Source of the DNA: an uncultured Erythrobacter sp.
GTDB taxonomy: Bacteria; Pseudomonadota; Alphaproteobacteria; Sphingomonadales; Sphingomonadaceae
Direction of reading: 5' to 3'
Assembly: GCA_947488755.1 (NCBI GenBank)
Contig: CANLAD010000001.1
Location: 2,055,501-2,119,500, forward strand
Length of the DNA: 64,000 nt
Shown here in pieces: positions 17,644 through 26,199 of this stretch. Within the stretch, counting starts at the first letter, position 1. Every line of letters begins with the position of its first letter. Position numbers and translations under genes: made by a program. Below the pieces are notes generated by a model. That model made no database searches. It was not told the DNA's origin and saw only the letters and a program-made list of their open reading frames with translations.

Positions 17644-19250
17644 GAGGCCCCGGCACCCGCTTTCGCGATGTCTTTAGCCGTAGTATAATCCGCCTTGCCG
17701 TTTGACGCGCGCAAGGCGGTTTGCGTTGGGCAAATCGCCTTGGGCGTTTTGTAACCTGCCAGTTGCTGGCGCACGTGATCCTTGATCGCTTGCGCGTCGA
17801 AGTCCGCATCCTGGGTCAAATGCACCACAGCGGTCACCGCTTCGCCCCATTTTTCGTCAGGCACCCCGACGACAAGCGCGTCGGCAATGGCGGGATGGGT
17901 TTTGAGCACTTCCTCCACCTCCTCGGGGTAAACCTTTTCACCTGCGGTGTTGATGCAGACGCTGCCGCGGCCCAGCAAGGTCAGGCTTCCATCGGATTCC
18001 ACCCGGCACCAGTCGCCCGGGATGGAGTAACGCACGCCATCGATCGTCCTGAAAGTCTTGGCCGACTTTTCCGGGTCCTTGTAGTATCCTGTGGGGATTG
18101 CGCCCTTGCGGGCAATAAAGCCGGGCACGCCGCTCCCCGCCTCGACCTTCCGGTCGTTCTCGTCGAATACGTCGCAAAATTCCCCGATCCCGAATTTCGC
18201 GGTGTTGGTGCCGCCCTGTGCGGTCGTCACCGACAAGCCGTAGCCCAGCCCTTCCGAAGCGCCAAAACTGTCCATGAGGATGACCTGGGGGATATGTTTG
18301 CACAGGCCCGCCTTTACCTGTTTACTCCACATGACGCCGGACGAGATGATCGAAATCAGGCTGCTCGTGTCCCAGCGCTTCGGGTGGGCGTCCAGCGCCT
18401 GCAGCATGGGTTTGGCAAAAGCGTCACCGACAATGGCGATGCTCTGCACCTTGTGCTGGTCCACCGCATCCCACAATTCTTCCGCGTCGAAGGATGGATC
18501 GGACAGCGTGACGATGGCCCCGCCCGACATGAGCGTGCCGATAGCAGTAATGAACCCGGTTCCATGCATCAGCGGGCACGCCGGCAAAGTGATGCGCGCA
18601 AGCTCGCCCTGCTTCACCAGGGCCACCATTTCCTCCATGGTCTGGGGAACCGGACCCAGCAGCTTTTGCGCGTCGAGCTGAGCATTGCGCATATCATCGT
18701 GTCGCCACATCACGCCCTTGGGCATGCCGGTGGTACCGCCTGTATATATGAACAGCAGGTCATCGGGGGAACGCTCGATATCGAGAGGCGCGCCGTTACC
18801 TTCTACAAGTTTTTCGTAAGGAAGCGCGAAGGAAGCGATCTGCGAAGCATCGCCGATTTCTACAAATGTATGAACCTTGGTCAACCGTTCCTTCAGTTCA
18901 AGAATGCAGTCGCGGAACTCGGAACTGTAAACAATTACCTCGCTATCGGAATCGTCGAAGATGTAGAAAACCTCCTCGGGACGGTAACGATAATTGATGT
19001 TCACGTGCGTGAGGCGGCCCTTGAAGCACGCGGCCATCAATTCCCCGTATTCGGGACGGTTGCGCATGTAGAAGGCTATCTTCGCCCCGTCGCCTGCACC
19101 TTGCGCGCGCAGATTGCGCGCCAAATTGTTCGAACGCTTCGACATTTCGGGCCAGCTAATGATCCGGTCGCCGTGAATCAGCGCCGGAGCATCTTCTGGG
19201 ACCGCAGGCTCGATTGCATCAAGGATGTCGCCAAGGTTCCAGTCGATCAC
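17640..19250 (-). CDS. Acyl-CoA synthetase (AMP-forming, ANL superfamily)
   Basis: 536 residues with GTG start and a good AAGGAG ribosome-binding site. The AMP-binding P-loop-like motif YTGGTTGMPKGV lies at about residues 170-181. Further motifs include the DSFGASEGLG region, a GDW-type adenylation segment (PGDWCRVESDG) and a C-terminal SNGKADY segment with the catalytic Lys. The enzyme activates a carboxylic acid to its CoA ester using ATP. In this operon it probably activates a cyclic or branched acid so that the adjacent dehydrogenases and thiolase can act. Confidence 0.9.
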   Translation of the reverse strand: MIDWNLGDILDAIEPAVPEDAPALIHGDRIISWPEMSKRSNNLARNLRAQGAGDGAKIAFYMRNRPEYGELMAACFKGRLTHVNINYRYRPEEVFYIFDDSDSEVIVYSSEFRDCILELKERLTKVHTFVEIGDASQIASFALPYEKLVEGNGAPLDIERSPDDLLFIYTGGTTGMPKGVMWRHDDMRNAQLDAQKLLGPVPQTMEEMVALVKQGELARITLPACPLMHGTGFITAIGTLMSGGAIVTLSDPSFDAEELWDAVDQHKVQSIAIVGDAFAKPMLQALDAHPKRWDTSSLISIISSGVMWSKQVKAGLCKHIPQVILMDSFGASEGLGYGLSVTTAQGGTNTAKFGIGEFCDVFDENDRKVEAGSGVPGFIARKGAIPTGYYKDPEKSAKTFRTIDGVRYSIPGDWCRVESDGSLTLLGRGSVCINTAGEKVYPEEVEEVLKTHPAIADALVVGVPDEKWGEAVTAVVHLTQDADFDAQAIKDHVRQQLAGYKTPKAICPTQTALRASNGKADYTTAKDIAKAGAGAS

Positions 19251-19313
19251 GTATTAATTCCTCTCTCCTTGGTGGCCACGATTTTGTCGGTAGCGTGCGC
19301 CTAATTCATCGTC

Positions 19314-20405
19314 TCATGCGACCTGCGTCCACCCCTGCAAGGCCGCTGCTTCGGCCCGGACCGCTTCGGGACCTCCCAGAACCTGGCGGTCGAAACCGAT
19401 TCGCTTGAACCAGAAATGCAGACCTAGGAGATCGGTAAAACCCATCCCCCCATGCACCTCGGTTGAGGTTCGGGCGACAAAACGGTGGACTTCGCCCGTA
19501 TGTGATTTGGCATGGCATGCCACCAGCGAAGCCTCGTCGGGCGTCGCATCGAACGCATGGGCGGCATACCAGACCAGCGAACGGCATGGTTCATGGCGGG
19601 CAGCCATTTCCGCGCACATATGCTTGACCGCCTGGAAGCTGCCGATCACTCGTCCGAACTGTTCGCGCTGCCCGGCATAGTCGACCGCTTTTTCGATCAT
19701 AGCCTGGCCCGCACCGAGGCTATCGGCGGCCAAGAGCACCCGGCCGGCGTCCCGCAGGCGCCTGACTGTGGCCCCACCATCGTCCGCGAGAGCCTCGCCC
19801 GCTACGCCAGAAAACCGCAGCTCCCCTACGCTCCGGGTGCGGTCGATCGTTTTGAGAGCAACCTTCTCCAGACCCGCAGCATCGCCAGCTACGAAGTGCA
19901 TACGACCGGCGGTATCGGCTACCAGAAACGCGTCGGCTTCCAGGAAGTCGAGCGCGAACAAAGCCGTTCCGTCGAGCTTTGCGCCGTCGAAGTCCACGCC
20001 TGCCCGGTCCCGGATCTCCACCGTTTCCGCGATCGCGACGGCGATTTGCGCCTCGCCCTTCGCTATCCTCGGCAGCCAGTGCGCCTTCAACTCCTCGCTA
20101 CCGCCCTGTGCCAGCGCAAGGGGTGCCAGTACATGGGCACCGATAAAAGGCACCGGCGCGACGGCATAGCCGAGCTGCTCGGCCACAACGGCGGCATCGA
20201 GCATTGTCATCCCGAGCCCGTCATGTTGCTCGGGAACCATCATTCCCCAAATGCCGATTTCGCCCAGCGCCGAACGCACGTTGTCGCTGAAGGGAACCGA
20301 GCCCTCCGCGCATTCGCGCACATGATCGAGCGGACAAGTATCAGCAAGAGTGCGGCTGATCGCGTCGCAGAGCATCTCCTGGTCTTGCGAAAGTCCGAAA
20401 TCCAT
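19314..20405 (-). CDS. Acyl-CoA dehydrogenase family protein (subunit 1 of a pair)
   Basis: 363 residues. N-terminal helical domain (LSQDQEMLCDAISRTLADT), middle beta-domain and C-terminal helical domain with GQREQFGRVIGSFQAVKHMC and TEVHGGMGFTD. It uses FAD to desaturate an acyl-CoA at C2-C3. It is shorter than the neighbouring 416-residue homologue, and the two genes overlap by one base. Such unequal adjacent pairs often form alpha2beta2 heteromers in steroid side-chain degradation, with one active site per pair. The normal catalytic Glu position cannot be confirmed by eye here. Confidence 0.9.
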   Translation of the reverse strand: MDFGLSQDQEMLCDAISRTLADTCPLDHVRECAEGSVPFSDNVRSALGEIGIWGMMVPEQHDGLGMTMLDAAVVAEQLGYAVAPVPFIGAHVLAPLALAQGGSEELKAHWLPRIAKGEAQIAVAIAETVEIRDRAGVDFDGAKLDGTALFALDFLEADAFLVADTAGRMHFVAGDAAGLEKVALKTIDRTRSVGELRFSGVAGEALADDGGATVRRLRDAGRVLLAADSLGAGQAMIEKAVDYAGQREQFGRVIGSFQAVKHMCAEMAARHEPCRSLVWYAAHAFDATPDEASLVACHAKSHTGEVHRFVARTSTEVHGGMGFTDLLGLHFWFKRIGFDRQVLGGPEAVRAEAAALQGWTQVA

Positions 20406-21655
20406 CAGGCGGCTCCCTTATTCTGCCCGCTTGCAACGGCCGTCGCCTGTTCGGCCGCGGGAGGCGTTGCGAACTTGGGTTCGCGCGGCATTTCCAGCCC
20501 GCGTTCGGCGATGATGTTCTTCTGGATCTGGGCGGTGCCTCCACCGATGATCAGACCAAGCTGGAACATGTAGTTCCACTGCCAGGCACCGTCTTCGCGC
20601 TCGCGCTCGCTTCCGTGATAGAGTATGCCCATCTCGCCCATTGCGTCGATCGCGAGCGCGGAAATCTGATGGGCGAGCTCACAGCTCTGCAGCTTCACGA
20701 CAAGTTTCGCCATGCCGCCGGCATCCCCCCTAAGGCTGTTCGACAGGATGCGCATGCCGTTGAATTTCATCGCCGCGACTTCGGCTTGCAATGCAACCAG
20801 CCGGTCACGCAGAACGGCGTTGTCCATTGCGCAACCCTGGCCGATGCGTTCTTTTTGCATCAGCCTGACCAGCGCCTGGAGCCGGTTTTCCAGTGCATCG
20901 GGGTCGCCCAGCATGCCACGTTCATGGCCCAGTGTGGCATTGGCCACGTACCACCCCTGCCCGCGCTGCCCGACGATCTGATCCAGGGGAACCCGCAAGT
21001 CGGTAAAGAACGTTTCATTGAACTCGGCATGACCGGTCATGGTCTTGAGTGGTCGGACCTCGATCCCTGGTGTGTCCATCGAGAAGATCAAGTAGGAGAT
21101 GCCGCCGTGCTTGGGCGCGTCCGGTTCGGTCCGAACAAGGCAAAAGATCATGTCCGCCTGCTTGGCCGTGCTGGTCCAGATCTTCTGTCCGTTGATGACA
21201 AAGTCGCCATTTTCGACGCGGGCGCTGGTCTTGAGCGCGGCGAGGTCCGATCCCGCTCCAGGTTCCGAATATCCCTGACACCAGACTATCTCGCCATTAA
21301 GGGTCGGCTCGATCCATTGCCGTTTCTGGGCTTCGGTTCCGAGTTCCAGCAGCGTGGGAACGAGCATGGAAATGCCCTGGTTCGCAAGGCCTGCGGGGAT
21401 GCCAGCGCGCGAAAATTCCTCGGCAATGATCCGCGATTTCAGGATGTCCGGCTCGGCTCCGTATCCGCCGTATTCTTTGGGAATCGTACGCGCCGTGTAA
21501 CCATGCAGGATCAACAGCTTTTGCCATTCGACGGCTTCGGGGGAAGGGCGCGCGGCACGGCCTTGGCCATCGGGTGCGCGGTGACCGTGGGTTTGCAGGA
21601 ACTGGCGCACTTCCTCGCGAAACACGTCATACTGGGGTCCGTAGTCGAGATCCAT
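20405..21655 (-). CDS. Acyl-CoA dehydrogenase family protein (subunit 2 of a pair)
   Basis: 416 residues with all three ACAD domains. FAD/substrate-loop motifs are WCQGYSEPGAGSDLAALKT and GQKIWTSTAKQADMIFCL, and the C-terminal region contains GGTAQIQKNIIAERGL. The long N-terminal domain and the YGGYGAEP loop resemble ACADs acting on bulky CoA esters. It lies one base from its partner, downstream in the same operon. Predicted to work as a heteromer introducing a double bond before hydration and C-C cleavage. Confidence 0.9.
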   Translation of the reverse strand: MDLDYGPQYDVFREEVRQFLQTHGHRAPDGQGRAARPSPEAVEWQKLLILHGYTARTIPKEYGGYGAEPDILKSRIIAEEFSRAGIPAGLANQGISMLVPTLLELGTEAQKRQWIEPTLNGEIVWCQGYSEPGAGSDLAALKTSARVENGDFVINGQKIWTSTAKQADMIFCLVRTEPDAPKHGGISYLIFSMDTPGIEVRPLKTMTGHAEFNETFFTDLRVPLDQIVGQRGQGWYVANATLGHERGMLGDPDALENRLQALVRLMQKERIGQGCAMDNAVLRDRLVALQAEVAAMKFNGMRILSNSLRGDAGGMAKLVVKLQSCELAHQISALAIDAMGEMGILYHGSEREREDGAWQWNYMFQLGLIIGGGTAQIQKNIIAERGLEMPREPKFATPPAAEQATAVASGQNKGAA

Positions 21656-21661
21656 CTTGGT

Positions 21662-22138
21662 CTATCCTTCTGCGCGCGCGATCGCGACGGGTCGGAATAC
21701 TGGCAGGCGAAAATCTTCGGAGATCGGCTCGAAATCCAGCGTGACCGGCAGATCGAGCTCAAGCTCGTCGAGCGCGCAATCGACCAGCCGGGTTGCCATG
21801 CGCACTCCCTCCTCCAGTTCCACCACCGCAGCGATGAAGGGAATCTCGCCGGCGAAGGCGGGATGCAGTGCCTGATGGGTCACCGTCCAGGAAAACAGCG
21901 TGCCATTGCCGGTGCTACGCTCCCACGACCACTCAGGAGAACCGCATCGGGCGCACATATAGCGCGGCAAATGCCGAAAACTGCCGCATCCTTCGCACTG
22001 CTGGAAGTAAAGGTTGCCGTCCTGACACCGGTTCCAGAATTCCTGCTCCACCGGACCCTGCGGGCGCGGCTTTGGCTTGGCTGGTGCGGCCTGCGCCGAG
22101 GGGCGCATCTTGGGCGGCAGATCTTTCTCGTCGCTCAC
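21662..22138 (-). CDS. DUF35 OB-fold / zinc-ribbon acyl-CoA-associated protein
   Basis: 158 residues. A rubredoxin-like zinc ribbon (CEGCG and CARCG, about residues 44-63) is followed by an OB fold ([17 protein letters not shown] onward). DUF35 proteins bind acyl-CoA and partner with SCP2/thiolase-like enzymes; the Ltp2-ChsH2 DUF35 complex of steroid degradation catalyses retro-aldol cleavage. The four-base overlap with the thiolase gene strongly suggests the same kind of pair. The N-terminal ~28 residues are Pro/Lys-rich and disordered. The start ATG at 22138 gives the standard length. Confidence 0.85.
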   Translation of the reverse strand: MSDEKDLPPKMRPSAQAAPAKPKPRPQGPVEQEFWNRCQDGNLYFQQCEGCGSFRHLPRYMCARCGSPEWSWERSTGNGTLFSWTVTHQALHPAFAGEIPFIAAVVELEEGVRMATRLVDCALDELELDLPVTLDFEPISEDFRLPVFRPVAIARAEG

Positions 22139-23307
22139 GCAAACCTCCTCAAAATCGCTATACTGCCGTCACCCAGATCGCCCCAGCCGGTCACCAGGCC
22201 GGTCTGGGCGCCTTCGACCTGCCGCTCCCCACAATCGTGGCGCAACTGACGCACCGCCTCGACGACATGGTTCAGTCCCCAAACATGGGCCTCGCTCAGC
22301 AGGCCGCCATGGGTGTTGACGGGATAGCGCCCGCCCAGCTCGATCTGGCCATTCGCGACGAACTCTGCCTGTCCACCTGGTTCGCAATAGCCCAGGGCCT
22401 CCAGCTGCAGGAGAACCACGTAGGTGAAGCAGTCGTAGATCTGCAGAAAATCCATGTCTTCGCGATCGACCCCCGCCATTTCGAACGCGCGCGGCGCGGC
22501 GTAGCTCAGGCCGATCTTGAAGGGGTCGGGACGCGAAGGGATATCGTCGGCGGGGTAAGGATGCCCTTCAGCCGCACCGGCGATGCTCACGGGAACATGC
22601 GGCATGTCCCTGGCGCGGTCCATTCGCGAAACCACGACTGCGCATGCCCCGTCAGTCTCCAGACAGCAATCGTAGAGGCGAAAGGGTTCGGATATCCAGC
22701 GCGCGGAATGGTAGGTTTCGGCATCCAGTTCCCGGCCATAAGTGAAGGCCTGCGGATTCATCTGCGCATGGCGACGGCACGCCAGTGCAACGGCCGCCAT
22801 CGCTTCCGGGCCGATATCGTAAATTCGGGAGTGCCGGGTGGCGAGCCAGGCATACATCTGCACCGGCAGGAACACGCCATACGGAATGTAATAGCCTTGG
22901 ATCGTATTCGTCAGGGTGTTCATGTTCATCGGCCGCGTCGGCGGTGCGCCAGGCTTGGGCCGCAAGGCGGAATAACCGTTCCACCCGAGCGTCACCAGCA
23001 CATGGTCGCATAAGCCGCTGGCAATTGCCATCGCGGCGTTCTGGAGTGCCGTGGTAGGGCTCGCCCCGCCCATGTGGACCGTAGAGGCATAGCGCAGAAC
23101 TTCGATACCGAGGTTAGCCGCCATCTCTTCCGAGGTGGTGTAGATCGGCGGAGGAACCATGCCGTCGATATCCGACGGCTTCAGCCCTGCATCTGCTATG
23201 GCTTTGCGCGATGCTTCCAGCATCATGTCGACCGCGGTTTTCTCGGTGCCTTTCACGAAAGCGGTTTCGCCCACTCCGGTGATGGCCGATTTGTCGCTTA
23301 AGCTCAT
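22135..23307 (-). CDS. Thiolase-family (SCP2-type) acetyl-CoA acetyltransferase / aldolase
   Basis: 390 residues from the ATG at 23307; longer readings add unrelated residues from the upstream gene. Visible are [15 protein letters not shown] at the N-terminus, then [20 protein letters not shown] where thiolases carry their nucleophile region, a DCFTY segment, and [17 protein letters not shown] near the C-terminus with a catalytic-type His. The usual thiolase nucleophilic Cys is not obvious in the GGASPTT segment. That fits the aldolase-type (Ltp2-like) subgroup that pairs with DUF35 proteins. Predicted reaction: C-C cleavage of a beta-hydroxy or beta-keto acyl-CoA. Confidence 0.85.
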   Translation of the reverse strand: MSLSDKSAITGVGETAFVKGTEKTAVDMMLEASRKAIADAGLKPSDIDGMVPPPIYTTSEEMAANLGIEVLRYASTVHMGGASPTTALQNAAMAIASGLCDHVLVTLGWNGYSALRPKPGAPPTRPMNMNTLTNTIQGYYIPYGVFLPVQMYAWLATRHSRIYDIGPEAMAAVALACRRHAQMNPQAFTYGRELDAETYHSARWISEPFRLYDCCLETDGACAVVVSRMDRARDMPHVPVSIAGAAEGHPYPADDIPSRPDPFKIGLSYAAPRAFEMAGVDREDMDFLQIYDCFTYVVLLQLEALGYCEPGGQAEFVANGQIELGGRYPVNTHGGLLSEAHVWGLNHVVEAVRQLRHDCGERQVEGAQTGLVTGWGDLGDGSIAILRRFA

Positions 23308-23996
23308 GCCTGCCTGACCGCCTGGTAATCGCGTTCGAGCTGTTCGGAAAGAGCGCGCACCCTCTGATAGGTCTCCGGCGGACGCAGTCGCAACTCGCGG
23401 CGGACATCCTCCAACGGACGATCGAGATTTTCTTCCCAGTAGAAGGTGGTCAGATCGGCTGCAGCCCGGCCCCGGCGCCACGCTTCAAATGCAGCGCGCG
23501 CCACTGGCAACTGGGCAGCTTCCAGTTTCATCTTGGGAATGCCGACGCCCACGATGAAAGCGATCCCGTGATTATAGAATTGCGCGTTTCCGAAGGACAG
23601 CACGCACAATTCGCCCAGTGCGTCCCTGCCGTATCCGGTGACGACATGAAACAGGTCATGCGAATCGCGAAGGCGCCGACGATAGAGGGAAACATCGGGG
23701 TCGCCGAGGTCCTCCAGACCTCCGGCCTCGCTGGCTTCCGCCAGACCTTCTGCTGTCAGACCCTCCCCGTAAACAAAATCGAGGTAGGCTCGGCCAAGCG
23801 TGCCAGACGCACAGGTCGCAAGGCGTTTGCGATCGCACAAGGTTTCAAGTAGGTCGGCCCGGTCGGAAGCGATACGCCGCCCATCGCTCGACTTCATGAA
23901 GCGATTGAAATTCCGATAATAGGAATTGCCCGACAATGCCTTGACGATACGGAACACCTGCGCCGTATCCTCCTTGTCGGCAATCAACTGCCTCAT
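23304..23996 (-). CDS. COQ4-family protein
   Basis: 230 residues of the COQ4 family, with the metal-binding HDxxH-type motif [14 protein letters not shown] in the middle and [17 protein letters not shown] C-terminal helices (here [13 protein letters not shown]). COQ4 acts in ubiquinone synthesis, where it has been linked to oxidative decarboxylation of the ring at C1; bacterial homologues are also found in catabolic loci. The start overlaps nothing upstream, but its stop overlaps the thiolase start by four bases, so it belongs to the catabolic operon rather than to a ubiquinone operon. Role in this pathway unknown. Confidence 0.8.
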   Translation of the reverse strand: MRQLIADKEDTAQVFRIVKALSGNSYYRNFNRFMKSSDGRRIASDRADLLETLCDRKRLATCASGTLGRAYLDFVYGEGLTAEGLAEASEAGGLEDLGDPDVSLYRRRLRDSHDLFHVVTGYGRDALGELCVLSFGNAQFYNHGIAFIVGVGIPKMKLEAAQLPVARAAFEAWRRGRAAADLTTFYWEENLDRPLEDVRRELRLRPPETYQRVRALSEQLERDYQAVRQA

Positions 23997-24076
23997 TGCC
24001 CCAGCGCTCTGAGAGGCTCTACGGGGCGGCGCAATTCATGACCTTTGGCGTAAGCCATCTTCTTGCCTCCTGCGCT

Positions 24077-25219
24077 TCACTTGTAGATACCAGCGGACGC
24101 CAACGCCTTCTCGGCTCCATCGACCAGGTCGCGCATCACTTCGGCGGCAGGCCGGATCGAATCGATCAGGCCGATGCCTTGCCCCGCGAAGCCGGGGATG
24201 ACATCCTTGCGCTCGGCCTTGATCCCGGAGGCCATGACCGGGCCGGAGATCATCGACTGATAGGGCATCGGCAGAGGTTCCTTTCCGGCCTGCACCCAGG
24301 CGTCGGCCCATTTGTTCCGGATCATGCGCGCCGGTTTGCCGGTAAGCGATCGACTAACGACCGTATCGGTATCGCCGCTTTCGGTGATCGCCTCTTTCTG
24401 GAAGCGCTCGATGCCCGCTTCCTCGGTCGCGAGAAATGCCGTGCCGACCCACGCGCCCTCTGCCCCCAGCATCATCGCAGCGGCAACACCCCGGCCATCC
24501 GAGATACCGCCGGCCCCAAGGACAGGAACACGATCGCCAACGGCGTCGACCACCTGGGGAATCAAGGAAATAGTCCCGATCGGCGAGTTGTGACCTCCGC
24601 CATCGTGCCCTTGCGCGACGATCATGTCGATGCCCGACCCGACGACCTGTTCGGCGTGCTTGACCTTGCCGATCACCGCCATGACCTTGGTGCCATTGGC
24701 ATGGAGCCGATCCATCCAGGGTTCAGGATTGCCAAGGCCGGCAGCATAAACCGGCACCTTTTCCTCGATCACCACTTCCATCTGCGCCTCAAAGAATTCC
24801 TTCGAGAACAACTGCGGGCCGCCCTTGCCCATTTCAGGCGCGCCCGCCGCCCGCATGGCGGCGGCAGCATCGACCTCCGGAAGCTCTTCACGATCCATGA
24901 AGTCGCGCGCGAACTGCTGATATTCACCCATCAGATCCATGGGATTTTGGGGTGCAGCACCGCTTTGAGGGGCAGAGCCGCGCCTGACCGACGCGGGGAG
25001 CAGCGTATCGACACCGAAAGGTTTGTCGGTCAATTCCCGGGTCTGGCGAATCCAGTCACGCAACTGATCGGGCGAACACGCCGCGGCACCCAGGACCCCG
25101 AGCCCGCCGGCATTCGAAACCGCAGCCGCCAGCGCCGGAACGCTCGCTCCGCCCATCCCGGCAAGCAGGATCGGGTACCGGATCCCCAGCATTTCGCATA
25201 TTCGGCTCTTCAACGCCAT
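24077..25219 (-). CDS. Nitronate monooxygenase / 2-nitropropane dioxygenase-family FMN protein
   Basis: 380 residues forming a TIM-barrel FMN enzyme. Motifs include MLGIRYPILLAGMGG, AGGLGVLGAAACSP and the flavin-phosphate region AQGHDGGGHNSPIGT with the likely catalytic His, then PVLGAGGISDGRGVAAAM. The family covers nitronate monooxygenases and several enoyl reductase or dehydrogenase activities, so nitronate need not be the substrate. It is the first gene of the minus-strand operon, 80 bases before the COQ4-like gene. Homologues often sit in steroid and terpene catabolic clusters, where their role is unclear. Confidence 0.85.
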   Translation of the reverse strand: MALKSRICEMLGIRYPILLAGMGGASVPALAAAVSNAGGLGVLGAAACSPDQLRDWIRQTRELTDKPFGVDTLLPASVRRGSAPQSGAAPQNPMDLMGEYQQFARDFMDREELPEVDAAAAMRAAGAPEMGKGGPQLFSKEFFEAQMEVVIEEKVPVYAAGLGNPEPWMDRLHANGTKVMAVIGKVKHAEQVVGSGIDMIVAQGHDGGGHNSPIGTISLIPQVVDAVGDRVPVLGAGGISDGRGVAAAMMLGAEGAWVGTAFLATEEAGIERFQKEAITESGDTDTVVSRSLTGKPARMIRNKWADAWVQAGKEPLPMPYQSMISGPVMASGIKAERKDVIPGFAGQGIGLIDSIRPAAEVMRDLVDGAEKALASAGIYK

Positions 25220-25269
25220 TCTTCCTCTCCAGCCACTTGCCTAAACGCACACTCAAACTATTGAAAATT

Positions 25270-25998
25270 CTACAGCTGCCCCCACCGCACCCGCTGCGAG
25301 ACCAGCTCGGGACTGCGCTCCGAAAGATAGACGGCAGAGCCGGCCACCAACCGGCTCATTGCTTGACGGGCCGCGGCGCTGTCGCCAGTCCGCACTGCCT
25401 CGAGCACCCGCACCAGAAACTTCATCTGCACCGCCCGTTCCTGTGCCGAATATCCCAGCGAATGGGAAAACTCGCGGGTCAACAGATGCATCGCAGAGGT
25501 CAGCAAACCGAACAGCGGATTGCCGCTCGCCCAACCCAACAAGTCGTGAAATCTGCGATTAAGTTCCTCGAATTGATCAGAGGCTTCATGATGCCTCAAT
25601 TCCGCCAGACACCCTGCCAACGCGCTGAGATCAGCGGTAGTTGCACGCTGGGCTGCATACCCTGCGACATCGGGAGCAATTGCTTCGCGCAATTCAAGCA
25701 AACCACGCAAATCGGCTTCCATGAAATGCAGAATCAATGACAAACTGCTTGCAAAATCGCCGGTCTGCGGACGGGCTACGACGGGACCTCCACCACGGCC
25801 GAGCTGGAGATGGATGACCCCTTGCAATTCCAGGAACCGCAAAGCCTCCCGCAAAGTTGCGCGCGCAACCTCGTAACGCGCGAGCATTTCATCCTCGCGC
25901 GGAAGCCTGTCACCCGGGTTATGGCGACCCGCCTCGATGTCCCTCACGATGCTTTGCGCAAGAGAAAGGGCACGCTTGGCCTTCTTCATCGCCGGCAT
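25270..25998 (-). CDS. GntR/FadR-type transcriptional regulator
   Basis: 242 residues from MPAMKK; the longer frame to 26076 adds a Cys-rich leader without family similarity. The winged HTH is at about residues 5-75 (PGDRLPREDEMLARYEVARA, TLREALRFLELQGVI). The FCD-type all-helical ligand domain is about 95-225, with an LNRRFHDLLG segment carrying likely metal-binding His. FadR-subfamily regulators respond to acids or CoA esters. It sits between the minus-strand catabolic operon, in which it may be the first gene, and the divergent P450 gene, so it is the best candidate regulator for both. Confidence 0.85.
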   Translation of the reverse strand: MPAMKKAKRALSLAQSIVRDIEAGRHNPGDRLPREDEMLARYEVARATLREALRFLELQGVIHLQLGRGGGPVVARPQTGDFASSLSLILHFMEADLRGLLELREAIAPDVAGYAAQRATTADLSALAGCLAELRHHEASDQFEELNRRFHDLLGWASGNPLFGLLTSAMHLLTREFSHSLGYSAQERAVQMKFLVRVLEAVRTGDSAAARQAMSRLVAGSAVYLSERSPELVSQRVRWGQL

Positions 25999-26199
25999 CC
26001 GCCACTCATCAGCACACCCGCACCTCTCGAATAAACAGTATAAGGATATTAGCAAACCTTCGCTGGATCGGCACACTATCCGATGGGATTGGTGTCTGCA
26101 AGGGACTAAAAGAGTATACGATTTATTGACTGCACGAGATGTCTCCCTTAAGGATGACTGAAGGCCGATCAGGCCTGAGATGTAGAAGGAATAGTTCTT
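25999..26199. promoter_or_regulatory. Divergent control region between FadR-type regulator and P450
   Basis: 201 bases, clearly less GC-rich than the flanks, and the only intergenic region serving both arms of the catabolic locus. AAGGAA lies 9 bases before the P450 ATG. A near-palindrome GGCCGATCAGGCC is at about 26162-26174. The regulator binding site could not be fixed. Confidence 0.45.

Noticed and set aside
16381..17688. 435-codon plus-strand frame
   Set aside because: Antisense shadow of the Baeyer-Villiger monooxygenase, which carries all family motifs.
17721..19304. 527-codon plus-strand frame
   Set aside because: Antisense shadow of the acyl-CoA synthetase; typical of GC-rich genes.
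20615..22249. 544-codon plus-strand frame
   Set aside because: Antisense to the ACAD and DUF35 genes; no domain seen.
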